NCBI RefSeq assembly: GCF_000613845.1
Contig: NZ_BAJT01000017.1
Location: forward strand, 1 to 64,000
Source of the DNA: Asaia astilbis JCM 15831
Lineage (GTDB): Bacteria > Pseudomonadota > Alphaproteobacteria > Acetobacterales > Acetobacteraceae
DNA length: 64,000 bases
Direction of reading: 5' to 3'
Shown here: positions 1 through 8,136 of the stretch, in pieces
How the letters are laid out: each line of letters opens with the position of its first letter
Numbering within the stretch: the first letter of the stretch is position 1
Notes under the pieces: model-generated
What the model saw: the letters and a program-made list of their open reading frames with translations, nothing else
What the model was told of the DNA's origin: nothing
Database searches by the model: none
Program-made: the position numbers and the translations under genes

Positions 1-34
1 CCGAACCCCCTTCAACCGCCTCCTAGGCGAGCGC

Positions 35-250
35 GTGCGGCGTCTGATCGAGAGAGACGGGCGCTCCATGGAGGCCATTTCTCTCGCCATTGGCATGGGA
101 GTGAACACGGTAGCGCGTATCGTGCATGGCCACGCAGTCAAGGTCGAGACGCTGCTAGCCGTTATGTACGAGCTGGATGCGGGGCCTTCGGATATTGAGG
201 CGATCTACGCTGATTTCGCCGAGCACCAGAGGGAGGGAGCTTATGGGTGA
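35..250 (+). CDS. small phage-type HTH protein
   Basis: A 71-residue protein with a central helix-turn-helix-like stretch (ISLAIGMGVNTVARIVHG) preceded by an Arg-rich start. The pattern resembles the short Xre/Cro-like regulators found just upstream of excisionase and integrase genes in alphaproteobacterial prophages. The next gene starts 21 bases downstream on the same strand, so it probably belongs to the integration module. The true start may lie upstream of the window. Function beyond DNA binding is inference. Confidence 0.5.
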   Translation: MRRLIERDGRSMEAISLAIGMGVNTVARIVHGHAVKVETLLAVMYELDAGPSDIEAIYADFAEHQREGAYG

Positions 251-271
251 AGGAATGCCGAGCTGCGCCCA

Positions 272-619
272 ATGCTTGACGTTCTTGGCACAGACTTGCG
301 CGGCATCGTAGGCCGGACAAAGCTGCTCAGACACTTGGGGAAAGTGCCCGAGCACAATGGTAAGCCTACACATCGCCGCATAGGGCCAAGGATCAAGTTC
401 AGCCCCGAGGATATCAAGACCCTTATTGAGAGCCTGGAATGTCACTCACGATCCGTCCCCGAAAAGGAAGGCGCGACCTTTACATCCGCGGAACCGTCCG
501 AGGAAAAAGCATATACGAAAGCTCTGGAACGTCTGACCCGAAGCAGGCAGAAGCTTACAGGGCAAAGCGTGAGGCGGAACTCTGGGCAGAGAGCGTCTAC
601 GGCAAGCGCGCGGTCGTAA
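272..619 (+). CDS. excisionase-like protein overlapping the integrase gene
   Basis: A 115-residue basic protein. The middle (GPRIKFSPEDIKTLIES, about residues 38-54) looks like the winged-helix tail of an excisionase, reading a DNA-site-type beta strand into the family's acidic helix. The tail is Cys/Ser/Thr-rich and then Arg/Lys-rich, like the C-terminal tail of the small alphaproteobacterial excisionases encoded before integrases. Its last 181 bases run inside the integrase gene in another frame. I keep the long form because the overlapping part still matches that tail pattern. It is expected to direct excision with the neighbouring recombinase. Confidence 0.5.
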   Translation: MLDVLGTDLRGIVGRTKLLRHLGKVPEHNGKPTHRRIGPRIKFSPEDIKTLIESLECHSRSVPEKEGATFTSAEPSEEKAYTKALERLTRSRQKLTGQSVRRNSGQRASTASARS

Positions 620-1575
620 CATTCGCCGCCGCTGTTTCCGCTTATCTTGAGGCGGAGCAGAGGAGCGAGACGACACTAAACCACGTTGAGCGTCTACTTA
701 AGCATTTTGGTAAACGAAAGCTCACCTCAATCACTCAAGGTGACGCAGATGAGGCGTGTAAGGCGCTCCTAAGGGATGGAGCCGACGCCTCACCAGCCAC
801 GAAGATCCGAGGCGTTCTGACCCCGCTTCGGGCGATCCTGGAATTCGCAGCAGTTCGGGGATGGTGCGATAAGCCCGCGTTTCAGCCCCCGCGCGTACCT
901 CAGACGAAAATGCTTTTTATCCGACCTGATGAAGCGGTGGATCTTGTTAACGAAGCAACCGCGCACGTCAGGCCGTTGCTTGTTTTCCTGATCGGTACAG
1001 GCGCCCGCATGTCCGAGGCGTTGGATTTAGATTGGTCTGACGTGGATCTTCCTGCGGCGCGTGCGGTCGTTTGGCAAAAGCAGGGCACGGAACGCCACAT
1101 AGATCTGCCGCCTGTCGTCGTGCTGGCGCTTGCTGGGCTGCCTTACAGATCGGGACGGGTCTTCCGTCCCGTGCGCTCGACGCGTGGGCCGCAAGGGCTT
1201 GTTATGGGAGACGCCTATTATGATACAGGGCGGAACGGCGGGGGGCAGATTAAGAACGCCTGGGCTTATGCCTGCAAGCGAGCAGGCTTGCCGGGGCGTG
1301 AACGGGTCTGGACGCCTAAGGGCGAGGCGAAGGAGAGGCGTGTATTTGTGCCGAACTTAACCCCGCATTGCCTGCGTCACACTTGGGCGACGTGGCACTA
1401 TTGCATCCACAAGGATCTGCTCAAGCTGAAAGAGGATGGTGGATGGCAGACGATCACGATGGTGACGCGTTACGCCAAGAAGATGCCGGACCATCATCGT
1501 GAGGGGGTGATTCGTTGGCTCGAGAACACTGACTGGCCCGATATCGTTTACTCGTGCCAGATCGGGGCCACCTAA
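439..1575 (+). CDS. int: tyrosine-type site-specific integrase
   Basis: A 378-residue phage-family tyrosine recombinase that would insert and excise the element lying to the left of the window. An N-terminal arm-binding region (about 1-60) and a SAM-like core-binding domain (about 60-150) precede the catalytic domain. Catalytic residues are readable: Arg190 in GTGARMSEALDLDW, His310 and Arg313 in HCLRHTW, Trp336 in GGW, and Tyr345 in TRYAKK. It points at the tRNA fragment that begins 55 bases after its stop, the usual arrangement of int next to its own attachment site. It overlaps the excisionase-like gene. Confidence 0.93.
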   Translation: MSLTIRPRKGRRDLYIRGTVRGKSIYESSGTSDPKQAEAYRAKREAELWAESVYGKRAVVTFAAAVSAYLEAEQRSETTLNHVERLLKHFGKRKLTSITQGDADEACKALLRDGADASPATKIRGVLTPLRAILEFAAVRGWCDKPAFQPPRVPQTKMLFIRPDEAVDLVNEATAHVRPLLVFLIGTGARMSEALDLDWSDVDLPAARAVVWQKQGTERHIDLPPVVVLALAGLPYRSGRVFRPVRSTRGPQGLVMGDAYYDTGRNGGGQIKNAWAYACKRAGLPGRERVWTPKGEAKERRVFVPNLTPHCLRHTWATWHYCIHKDLLKLKEDGGWQTITMVTRYAKKMPDHHREGVIRWLENTDWPDIVYSCQIGAT

Positions 1576-1629
1576 GTTTGGGAGCGTATGAAGGTGAGTG
1601 ATAACAATGACTTGTCTTGTTGTCGCTTC

Positions 1630-1677
1630 GCCTTCACACGGCAGGGGTCACAGGTTCAATCCCTGTCGCACCCACCA
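1630..1677 (+). other. tRNA-Val(CAC) 3' fragment, attachment site
   Basis: This is the 3' part of a tRNA: anticodon stem GCC/GGC around the seven-base loop TTCACAC (anticodon CAC), then a T arm with GGTTCAATCC, an acceptor strand and CCA at 1675-1677. Upstream of 1630 the sequence does not fold as a tRNA 5' half. A 3' tRNA fragment beside an outward-facing integrase is the classic remnant attachment site. The intact tRNA gene should lie at the other, left end of the element, outside the window. Confidence 0.85.
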
Positions 1678-2221
1678 TCCTCACCCCCAGAATTCAGGCG
1701 TTTTTTGAGTGGTTGCGGGTCTTTCCCCAAAGAAACAAAATCTGAACTGATCTGATTTGGTCTAGTGCTGCACGGCTAGACCTGTGCAAAATCCGTGCAG
1801 TTTGTTCTTGCCTTGTTCATCTACGAGGCGCGTCGAGGGAGCGGAACCTTTTAATTGACTCGCAGCCATCGTTCGCGTTCTGTTCTAATCCATGACGAGC
1901 CCGACCCCAGCTACCGAAGAAGACGTACACTTCGTGATCCTCATGGCGCTCAAGCTTGACGACAGCGGAAGGCACAGGCGCTTGAACGCGAAGATGACCG
2001 GGGCTGAGGTCGAGGGGACTGGCGCAGAGGATCACCGCCCACCTGCGCCGGTCAAATATGTGGCCTCACCAAGGTGAGCCGTTGCCGCCACATGAGACGA
2101 TCGATTATTCCATGGCCTAGCGGGACAAGGATGACGAATAGCGATTGACTTCGGAGTCAATGGGCCGCATATTGCGGACATCGGAAGGGAATTGACCCAC
2201 CGAGCTTTGAGGGAATACCCC
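1678..2221. other. intergenic stretch, no convincing gene
   Basis: About 540 bases between the attachment site and the next gene. Two short open frames on opposite strands overlap each other around 1817-2077. Neither has a ribosome site or a recognisable fold, and I treat both as chance. Confidence 0.5.
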
Positions 2222-2431
2222 ATGAGTGAATCAACAGCCCGCCTCGACCTCGACCTTATCGAAAAGATCCTCAAGATTGCCAATCTTCAGGCAGATAGCG
2301 ACCTCAAGAACACGCAGCGCGCTTTCATGCCGTGGCAGTTCCTGATCTCGGCTCTGGCGTTGGCCTTCACGGCAGGCGCGGGCCTGATGGGCGGCCTATT
2401 CGCTCTCGTCAGATGGACGGTGGGGGGATGA
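2222..2431 (+). CDS. small single-pass membrane protein, phage-like
   Basis: A 69-residue protein starting at the internal ATG (MSESTARLDL). It has an amphipathic acidic N-terminus and one strong transmembrane segment (FLISALALAFTAGAGLMGGLF) near the C-terminus. The stop overlaps the next start as ATGA, so the two genes are translationally coupled. Its small size and position before an HTH protein and a lysis cassette suggest a prophage accessory protein. A holin is possible, but a single terminal segment is weak evidence. Confidence 0.55.
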   Translation: MSESTARLDLDLIEKILKIANLQADSDLKNTQRAFMPWQFLISALALAFTAGAGLMGGLFALVRWTVGG

Positions 2432-2640
2432 CCCCCAGTGAACTGAGGGAATGCCTCGACGCCCTGCGCTGGTCACAGCGCGGGCTTGCTTCGGCCTTAG
2501 GCTGTGATGAGCGGCAGGCGCGACGTTGGGCAGCAGGAACGGCAGAAATACCCGCCACCATTTCCGAGTGGCTCCGCTCGCTCGCAGACACGCACAGGAA
2601 GAACCCGCCTCCGACATCATGGCGAACCAGAAGCGTTTAA
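2428..2640 (+). CDS. small HTH DNA-binding protein
   Basis: A 70-residue protein whose first 50 residues form an Xre-like helix-turn-helix (LRWSQRGLASALGCDERQA, then ARRWAAG). The ATG shares bases with the stop of the preceding membrane protein gene. The C-terminal tail overlaps by 24 bases the opposing o-spanin-like gene. Such short Cro-like proteins are common in Acetobacteraceae prophages. The target is unknown. Confidence 0.6.
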   Translation: MTPSELRECLDALRWSQRGLASALGCDERQARRWAAGTAEIPATISEWLRSLADTHRKNPPPTSWRTRSV

Positions 2641-2850
2641 GCTCTTATTTCTGGCAGGCGCGTACCTGGTCCCGTAAGCGATATAATCCCCAATCCAGCG
2701 CACCGTTTCCCGCTTCGGACTGGCCTTGATCTCAGCAGCAAGCGCGGCCTGATCAGCCTTGCTGTAGGTCACAAGGGTAGGGCAGGGCACATACTGCACC
2801 GACGTGCAGGCAGAGAGACCGAGGATAGCGACTAGAGCAACCCACCTCAT
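2617..2850 (-). CDS. o-spanin (Rz1-like) lipoprotein, C-terminal frameshift
   Basis: A 77-residue lipoprotein with a short hydrophobic signal and lipobox LSAC (LGLSACTSVQYVPCP). A short Ala/Lys helix follows. It resembles phage outer-membrane spanins, which work with a tail-anchored inner-membrane partner to fuse membranes during lysis. The partner gene overlaps by four bases upstream. Compared with the copy at 63543-63767, this one lacks one base where the other reads GTAAGCC, plus a short internal deletion. The typical ending (DYIGLRDQVRAC) is therefore replaced by a foreign tail. It may be non-functional, or the base may be missing from the assembly. Confidence 0.65.
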   Translation of the reverse strand: MRWVALVAILGLSACTSVQYVPCPTLVTYSKADQAALAAEIKASPKRETVRWIGDYIAYGTRYAPARNKSLNASGSP

Positions 2851-3080
2851 GCACTGCCATCCCCGAGGCGCTGCAATATTGCCTCTTCCGTCGCTGGCTT
2901 GTCGGCCTGAGCCTGTGCCATGGCTTGAGCTTTACGCGTCTGAGCATCGGCTGAGGACTTGGCAGCTTCCGACGTGCTCACGGATACTGCATTTTTCCCC
3001 GCCCGGTTTGCAAACCAGACGAGACTTCCAACGCCGCCCGTTACAAGAACGAGCGCGCCGAGGGCAGCGTAAGCGTTCAC
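2847..3080 (-). CDS. i-spanin (Rz-like) inner-membrane protein
   Basis: A 77-residue protein with one N-terminal transmembrane segment (residues about 5-24) and an Ala/Lys/Gln-rich helix (AQTRKAQAMAQAQADKP). It ends in the motif ATEEAILQRLGDGSA, reminiscent of the C-terminus of Rz-like proteins. It overlaps by four bases both the gene before it and the lipoprotein gene after it, giving a coupled lysis cassette. A close copy lies at 63764-63997. Confidence 0.6.
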   Translation of the reverse strand: MNAYAALGALVLVTGGVGSLVWFANRAGKNAVSVSTSEAAKSSADAQTRKAQAMAQAQADKPATEEAILQRLGDGSA

Positions 3081-3379
3081 GATGCGTCTGCGGCGTCAGC
3101 GGAATCTGTGACCGGTTCGGTCCTGGCGCTGGTGATCGTTAGCGTTTGCCCGTTGAACACCTGTTTGGTGCCTGAAAATACGCCCGCCAGATCGAACGAA
3201 GCACACGCTGCGAGCGCGGGAGAGAGGCCGCCAGCCGTTGACGTGATGCCGTTTGACACCTTCTGCTGGTTCTCAGACATATCCTTGTCCGTGATTGATC
3301 TGAACACGCTTTCACCCGAAGTCACGAGGCTCGTCACGGCGTCATTCCTTTTGACTGCAATTGTCTGCGATTCACTCAT
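3077..3379 (-). CDS. phage-associated hypothetical protein
   Basis: A 100-residue polar protein with Ser/Thr-rich segments and no membrane helix strong enough to call. It starts MSESQTIAVKRNDAV and ends in an acidic Ala/Asp tail. A clear ribosome site (GAAAGGAAAAACC on the coding strand) precedes the start. It is the first gene of a three-gene overlapping operon with the two spanin-like genes. I do not recognise a family. Position suggests a late phage gene. Confidence 0.45.
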   Translation of the reverse strand: MSESQTIAVKRNDAVTSLVTSGESVFRSITDKDMSENQQKVSNGITSTAGGLSPALAACASFDLAGVFSGTKQVFNGQTLTITSARTEPVTDSADAADAS

Positions 3380-3496
3380 GGTTTTTCCTTTCTCAATGGG
3401 AATGATCGATCCCGACCCGATCGCCGGTGTCGTAAGTCAGAGCTTCACGCCTGGAAGCCTCTCCTTGCCGTGCAGGGCGATCCATTTCAGAGCGCG

Positions 3497-3895
3497 TTAA
3501 ACAGGCAGCCATTTTGAGCCGTCAGGAGGTGATGTCCGCCAAAACCGCACGACCGGGGTGCGGAGGGAAGTCAAGGCAGTGTCAACGTTGGTAGCGGTCG
3601 CTGCATTGAGGGAGACCCGGTTCACGGCAGCGCCTGCGTCGACGCTAGTGCGGGTAAGTTGAGCGTTAAGAGAGAGGGCGGCTAGCGACGAAAAATTGTT
3701 CAGAGTGATGCCCTCGAGGTTTTGCCCCGTTTTGTCGATTAGCGTCATCAACCCGCTGCCAGCCGTTTCCAGTCTGTCGATTACTGACGACACGGCACTC
3801 GGCAGGGCCGATAGATTGGTGCCCGCCGTTGCCGCGCCCTGCACGATTTGAAGCTTGTCCGATACCTCTGCCAGTGCGCTTCCGGCACCTGTCAA
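3497..3895 (-). CDS. phage-associated hypothetical protein, tail-like helical repeats
   Basis: A 132-residue Ala/Thr/Ser/Leu-rich protein, low in charge, with heptad-like spacing (VIDRLETAGSGLMTLIDKTG, then further Leu/Val repeats). Composition resembles small structural or tail-assembly phage proteins or an amphipathic coiled coil. It ends with a Trp-containing tail (FWRTSPPDGSKWLPV). It lies in the same direction as the lysis cassette but 117 bases upstream. No family recognised. Confidence 0.4.
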   Translation of the reverse strand: MTGAGSALAEVSDKLQIVQGAATAGTNLSALPSAVSSVIDRLETAGSGLMTLIDKTGQNLEGITLNNFSSLAALSLNAQLTRTSVDAGAAVNRVSLNAATATNVDTALTSLRTPVVRFWRTSPPDGSKWLPV

Positions 3896-4242
3896 TCACC
3901 AACAGAAAAATTTACGTGTATCGTATGGCCGTACTCGATCACGGGATGGCCGTTCTTTTCGGCGGGCCGATAGCGTGCTTTATAAATGTAATCCAAAGTA
4001 GCTTTTGAAAATAGAGGATGTGTAGACGATTTTATGTGGCAATTATGTGCACGGCCGTCCGTATAAATATCACAAACCGCAATGACGCTGCCTTGTATAT
4101 TTTTATCCAATAGAGGTTCGGGATAGATAGGTCCGATATACCGTCTATGGAAGTGGTTGGGGTTAGGCAGCGGCCGTTGAGGGACGCCATACGCGTACCC
4201 CGGAAGCATCAGAATAAATAACCCAATGATCTGTTTCCGCAT
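3892..4242 (-). CDS. secreted TonB C-terminal-domain mini-protein
   Basis: A 116-residue protein with a Sec signal (MRKQIIGLFILMLPGYAYG) followed directly by a TonB C-terminal-like fold: VIAVCDIYTDGRAHNCHIKSS, then ATLDYIYKARYRPAEKNGHPV. Unlike true TonB it has no membrane anchor and no Pro-rich spacer, so it cannot couple to ExbB/ExbD directly. Two Cys that flank the DGR turn could form a disulfide. A lipoprotein paralogue lies at 7822-8136. The stop overlaps the start of the gene at 3497-3895 by four bases. A periplasmic binding role at TonB-box proteins is inference. Confidence 0.7.
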   Translation of the reverse strand: MRKQIIGLFILMLPGYAYGVPQRPLPNPNHFHRRYIGPIYPEPLLDKNIQGSVIAVCDIYTDGRAHNCHIKSSTHPLFSKATLDYIYKARYRPAEKNGHPVIEYGHTIHVNFSVGD

Positions 4243-4743
4243 CGTCTCTTCTTTGTTATTTCTGCCTGATCATTAGGCATCAAGCCCGCAATGTTGTAAA
4301 GTAAGCGCGAAAACTATCCGTGTTTTCGGATCAGTAGAGGCCCGCTCGCCGTCATCAATCCTGAGGCGCATTTCGACGCGACCTCGACGACGGGTGTCGT
4401 TCCGAGCATACGAATCAGCCACCTCTCATCGGTCTCGTCTGGACTCTGGCTATGGAAGTAGCAGACGCTAGGAGAGGAAGTACTGCGAGCATGAGCATAG
4501 CTCAGAGTGTTCTCATGAAAGGCATCTCGCGCCAAGGTTCGGACGCTGTCAATGACTAGCACGAACATATCTCGCAACTTTCGACTATGCTTTTTCGCGC
4601 CCACCAACGCTGTATTCAGACCTCGATTTCCCGGCTATACTCGATATTAAACAAATAAAGTTTATCAATTATCGTGCATATATTCATGTTTTATTATATA
4701 AAGCATGAGCGCTCAAGCGCAGATTTGAGTCGGAGCATTCTAA
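4243..4743. other. intergenic, AT-rich promoter region
   Basis: About 500 bases. The right part (4640-4740) is strongly AT-rich and contains TTATATAAA-like sequence before the secreted protein gene. A similar AT-rich block with TTATATAAA precedes its paralogue at 14245. An open frame at 4314-4607 on the minus strand has no coding look. Confidence 0.4.
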
Positions 4744-6744
4744 TTGAAGACCAAAAATAAAATCGTAATCATGCTAAGTTCTGGAGCCTTTCTAGGGATG
4801 GCGTGCGCATCAGCTCAATCGAATCAATATGTCACCCAAGACCAAATCAATCAGCCTAATGGTGTCGCTGGTCTAGATGCATCGGGCGCGATCAGCGCAG
4901 CGGTCAAAGCTAACAAGGTCCAGGGTACGCAATCAGTCGACGCAGGTGATATGCCCGCTTCTCCGAAATGGGCATGGACTGGGTGGGCCGAAGACGCAGG
5001 GCATATGGCTGGGCCACGCATCACACTCGAGACACCGCATGTAGACATGAACGCTCAAGTTGCAGACCATATGGCATCATTTGGTGGGCATCAACTTTAT
5101 GATAGCGTTTTCACCAAGTTCTACGCCTTGCCTTATGGCGTGGGCGACAAGGGCGGTTGCGTCCAGTCGGTTGCAATGACGCTCGACCCTGGCACAGGGG
5201 TTAATTGTGGCGCCGGGGGATGGGACGCTGTCACTCAGTACGTTCTGGCGACAAACAACCCTCCCTGGTATATGACCGGCGCAGAAATACCTGATGAGAC
5301 AGGGAAGACCCATGCTGTGACACTAACAGCAAATGGGGCAATCGTCCGGCCTGCACTTCCCAAGTCATATCTGCAGCAAATGCATGCCGATATGCATGTT
5401 ATAACAAACATCGTCGCAGGGCCGCCTATTTTTACCGGTCCGAGCTTGTCAGGTGTCAACACCCACAGAGACCAGAACCAGCAGTTTTACGGTAATACGT
5501 ATAGAAGTTCTCAGAGCGGTACTGACGCGAAGGGCAGCTTTACAAGATTCGACATGGCGGGTCAGTGGCAACCCTTCAATGGCAGTCCTCCTGTGCCAAA
5601 TGGTCATGTCCCGTCCCCGGGATCTGCCAGCAACAACGGCCGAACGGATGCATTGGACAAGGTCATTTACGGTCAGCTGAAATCCACGTCGCTGTTTTTC
5701 GGCGTGTACATGAAGCACTTTACCCGTAACACTACCTGCCTGGTAAACGGTAATCCTGGTGCTGACGGACCAGGCTCCGCCGCTTTCGGTCCTTCGCGCA
5801 AGTGCGATGAGGAACTGGACAACTGGTATTACGGACCAGACTATGGCGCGACCATGCACGGATTGACGATAGGCCTGGCCGGAAATGTGCCAAGCGATGA
5901 CAGCTACGGTTTGGCTGTGGCGGGTGGATGGCCCCAAGGGGTACGTGTCTCGCTGGGCTCGAATGGTATCGACTTCGACGGCGATGAATATGTCACAGGG
6001 AGCCGCATGGGTCCCACCCCTGCGGTCGGTGTAAGAAAGCCACTCGCCGAATGGTGGCAGGAACCTAGCAAGGATGTCGGCTATCTCGAAAGCGTTAAAC
6101 TTTGGACTCAGGTCGATGGTGTAAATGACAAACACAATGGGGTGACACAGGCGGATGCGGCGGCGGCGGCGGATATCTCGTACTGGTTCGGTCCAAGGCA
6201 ATCAGCAAGCAGGTATAACGTCGACGGAGTATTTGAATCTGCGATCACATTCAATCCGGCGTGGTCGAAGAACGGCGTTGCCCTATGCGGGCTCAACGCA
6301 GACCGGTTTCAAGGCAGCGATCTCGCAGGGACGGCGTGCTTTACGGTCGACAGTTGGGGAGATGCTTCTACGAGTGGCACCATAACCGCTAATAATGGCG
6401 CGGTTGTGAAGGGATCTATCTCTGTCAGCGGCGGAGGAACATTCGGCGGCAATCTAGATGTTAACAACGGAAGATCGGTCGTGTTGCAGCCTTCCGCAAC
6501 TGGTGCGGCCTCGTTGTTAGCCTACGGAGATGTCTCTCCCGTACAAAAAGCACCTATGCTGCGCATAACAAACAGTAAAGGAGGATGGAGCTACCTCCGG
6601 GTCGATGCAGTGATTGGAACGCTGGATACTCCTCCGAGCTCATCTGCATCTTGCGAGCCCGGGCGATCTGAGGACGACCAAAACTATCATTATGTCTGCA
6701 CTTCACCCAATCATTGGCGTCGAGTTGCGCTGCAGGATTTCTGA
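4744..6744 (+). CDS. secreted tail-fibre-like protein, paralogue A
   Basis: A 666-residue exported protein starting at TTG. It has a signal peptide of about 25 residues ending in ACASAQ. The mature N-terminus carries a short motif (QSNQYVTQDQINQPNGVAGL) very similar to paralogue B at 14245 and like the LPNGVAxLDxxG segments of phage tail fibres. The long middle is Gly/Asp/Asn-rich, looks like beta structure, and is largely different between the paralogues. The last 40 residues are again shared (Cys pair, then HYVC and NHWRRVALQDF). The architecture suggests a surface or extracellular adhesin or enzyme whose middle has diverged between fixed ends. No catalytic motif recognised. A hairpin follows at 6775. 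Confidence 0.65.
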   Translation: MKTKNKIVIMLSSGAFLGMACASAQSNQYVTQDQINQPNGVAGLDASGAISAAVKANKVQGTQSVDAGDMPASPKWAWTGWAEDAGHMAGPRITLETPHVDMNAQVADHMASFGGHQLYDSVFTKFYALPYGVGDKGGCVQSVAMTLDPGTGVNCGAGGWDAVTQYVLATNNPPWYMTGAEIPDETGKTHAVTLTANGAIVRPALPKSYLQQMHADMHVITNIVAGPPIFTGPSLSGVNTHRDQNQQFYGNTYRSSQSGTDAKGSFTRFDMAGQWQPFNGSPPVPNGHVPSPGSASNNGRTDALDKVIYGQLKSTSLFFGVYMKHFTRNTTCLVNGNPGADGPGSAAFGPSRKCDEELDNWYYGPDYGATMHGLTIGLAGNVPSDDSYGLAVAGGWPQGVRVSLGSNGIDFDGDEYVTGSRMGPTPAVGVRKPLAEWWQEPSKDVGYLESVKLWTQVDGVNDKHNGVTQADAAAAADISYWFGPRQSASRYNVDGVFESAITFNPAWSKNGVALCGLNADRFQGSDLAGTACFTVDSWGDASTSGTITANNGAVVKGSISVSGGGTFGGNLDVNNGRSVVLQPSATGAASLLAYGDVSPVQKAPMLRITNSKGGWSYLRVDAVIGTLDTPPSSSASCEPGRSEDDQNYHYVCTSPNHWRRVALQDF

Positions 6745-6774
6745 TCGTCGCAGACGGTTCTGATTGAGGTAATG

Positions 6775-6803
6775 CCCTGCACTCTGTGATTAAGGGTGCA
6801 GGG
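6775..6803. terminator. terminator-type hairpin
   Basis: Perfect inverted repeat CCCTGCAC / GTGCAGGG (6775-6782 and 6796-6803) with a 13-base loop. It lies between two convergent genes (4744-6744 and 6814-7158). Similar stems recur at 7747, 8967 and 16070. Confidence 0.6.
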
Positions 6804-6813
6804 TTTGACGTCA

Positions 6814-7158
6814 TCAGCGGGTGATCGTCATGTTTCTGCGTTGCACGGGCGTCGTCTTGTCCACCGCCAGTGGAACGAACCGGCCCGGCACCTTCACACA
6901 CAGGTTCTCCCTCGTTCCGGGCGGGTAGCAGCCTGATACGTAGGGAATGATCGCACCCCGGTTCATGCCTTTGCGCCTCATTTCGTCAGGGTGATCCTTG
7001 CCGATTGTCGCAACATGGATCCGCCCTCGCGCGCCGATCACCACGGCCTGAGCCCCGGGTTCAAGCAGGTAATCCGTCGCGTCGAAGCAGAGCATCTGGC
7101 CTTCCGACATGACAGCAGCCGTGATGCGTGGGTTCTCGCCCTGGGTGAGGGCGCTCAT
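6814..7158 (-). CDS. phage-associated hypothetical protein
   Basis: A 114-residue protein with a probable small beta-rich fold (DATDYLLEPGAQAVVIGARGRIHVATIG) and a basic C-terminus. It overlaps by four bases the upstream gene at 7155-7571, so they form an operon. Its 3' end is duplicated at 8987-9155. I do not recognise a family. Prophage context suggests an accessory phage protein. Confidence 0.5.
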   Translation of the reverse strand: MSALTQGENPRITAAVMSEGQMLCFDATDYLLEPGAQAVVIGARGRIHVATIGKDHPDEMRRKGMNRGAIIPYVSGCYPPGTRENLCVKVPGRFVPLAVDKTTPVQRRNMTITR

Positions 7159-7571
7159 GACGCTATCTCCTTCGGGCGGGAGAAAGGGAGTGGTGACAGT
7201 TCCGTCCGGCCTTTCTTCCCTTTTCGAGCAAGGGTGCCTTGTCCGGTCATCTTGTCCATGTGGGCGCGGATCATCGCTGCGCCTTCAAAATGCATCCAGC
7301 GGGGAATGGCGTCGACGTGGAACAAATGCCGTTCTTGATCCCTGCTATGCCGTATGCTGCCGCCCAGCTCGTTCCTGAGCAGCCAGTTCACGCAACGACG
7401 CGACACATTGCGGATGAGGCCGCCTCGGCCTTTTTGCAGCACCCCGGCGTTTTCAACGAAGAAGCGCATAGGGCGGTAATCGGTGGTGAAGCCTGCGGAC
7501 GGATCATACGCTGTCATCGCGGTTTCCAAGCGCTCGACCAGTGTGGCTAGGCGTGCCTCTTGAGCATCCAT
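7155..7571 (-). CDS. phage-associated hypothetical protein
   Basis: A 138-residue basic protein, helical at the N-terminus (ARLATLVERLETAMTAYD), with Arg-rich middle and C-terminal parts. It is the first gene of a two-gene overlapping operon (ATGA) with the gene at 6814-7158. No family recognised. Confidence 0.45.
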   Translation of the reverse strand: MDAQEARLATLVERLETAMTAYDPSAGFTTDYRPMRFFVENAGVLQKGRGGLIRNVSRRCVNWLLRNELGGSIRHSRDQERHLFHVDAIPRWMHFEGAAMIRAHMDKMTGQGTLARKGKKGRTELSPLPFSRPKEIAS

Positions 7572-7746
7572 CCGGGCGGGGATCGGGCTTGCCGCCTATG
7601 CCCTGCATATCAATTGTCCGAAGGTCGCTGTGGCCATTCTGATAGTGCTGCTTGGTGACGCGGTTCACACGATCGCTACCGGCAAAGACGGTCGCGAGAA
7701 AACAGTCGTTCCGACGCGCCCGAGAACCCGACGAACTGATGTGAGA

Positions 7747-7776
7747 GCCTGCACCCTTCGAATGCTGGGTGCAGGC
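7747..7776. terminator. terminator-type hairpin
   Basis: Perfect ten-base inverted repeat GCCTGCACCC / GGGTGCAGGC (7747-7756, 7767-7776) with a ten-base loop, downstream of the TonB-C lipoprotein gene (minus strand). The stem belongs to the same family as those at 6775, 8967 and 16070. Confidence 0.6.
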
Positions 7777-7821
7777 ACCCGGCTACGCGAGGGCGGAGTG
7801 CTCATCCATCTCCTGCAAAGA

Positions 7822-8136
7822 TCAGTCACCAAGACGATAGTTTACATGCAAGATGTGGCCGTGTTCGACTACGGGATGGCCATCATGCATGGCAGGTTCA
7901 TAGCGTGCTTTGTCAAGAAATCTTAAAGCCTCCGCATCAAAGTGGTGGTTCGTCGAAGATACGATGCGGCAATTTTGAGGACGTCCATCGACGGCGATGT
8001 CACAGGATACGGTGACGTCCCCAGTCTCATTTTTTTTGATCAGATCTTCCGGGTAGTAGGCCCTAAGTTCCTTTTTAGGCGCACTCGCGCATGACGTGAA
8101 GAACAGTGGTAAAATGAGGATTAAAACTCGACGCAT
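7822..8136 (-). CDS. TonB C-terminal-domain lipoprotein
   Basis: A 104-residue lipoprotein with a signal and lipobox FTSC at residue 16. A TonB-C-like domain follows (VTVSCDIAVDGRPQNCRIVSS, then ALRFLDKARYEPAMHDGHPV). It shares the CDI..DGR..NC pattern and the ending HxLHVNxxxGD with the protein at 3892-4242, so the two are paralogues. This one is lipid-anchored and the other is soluble. There is no membrane anchor or Pro-rich linker of canonical TonB. Role unknown. Confidence 0.7.
   Translation of the reverse strand: MRRVLILILPLFFTSCASAPKKELRAYYPEDLIKKNETGDVTVSCDIAVDGRPQNCRIVSSTNHHFDAEALRFLDKARYEPAMHDGHPVVEHGHILHVNYRLGD

Noticed and set aside
1631-1677. Intact tRNA gene after the integrase
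   Set aside because: Only the 3' part from the anticodon arm onward is tRNA-like; no D arm or 5' acceptor strand can be found upstream.
5449-6201. Long minus-strand open frame (250 codons) inside the secreted protein gene
   Set aside because: It is antisense to a gene with signal peptide and conserved ends; its product is Arg/His-rich and without any fold. It is a shadow.
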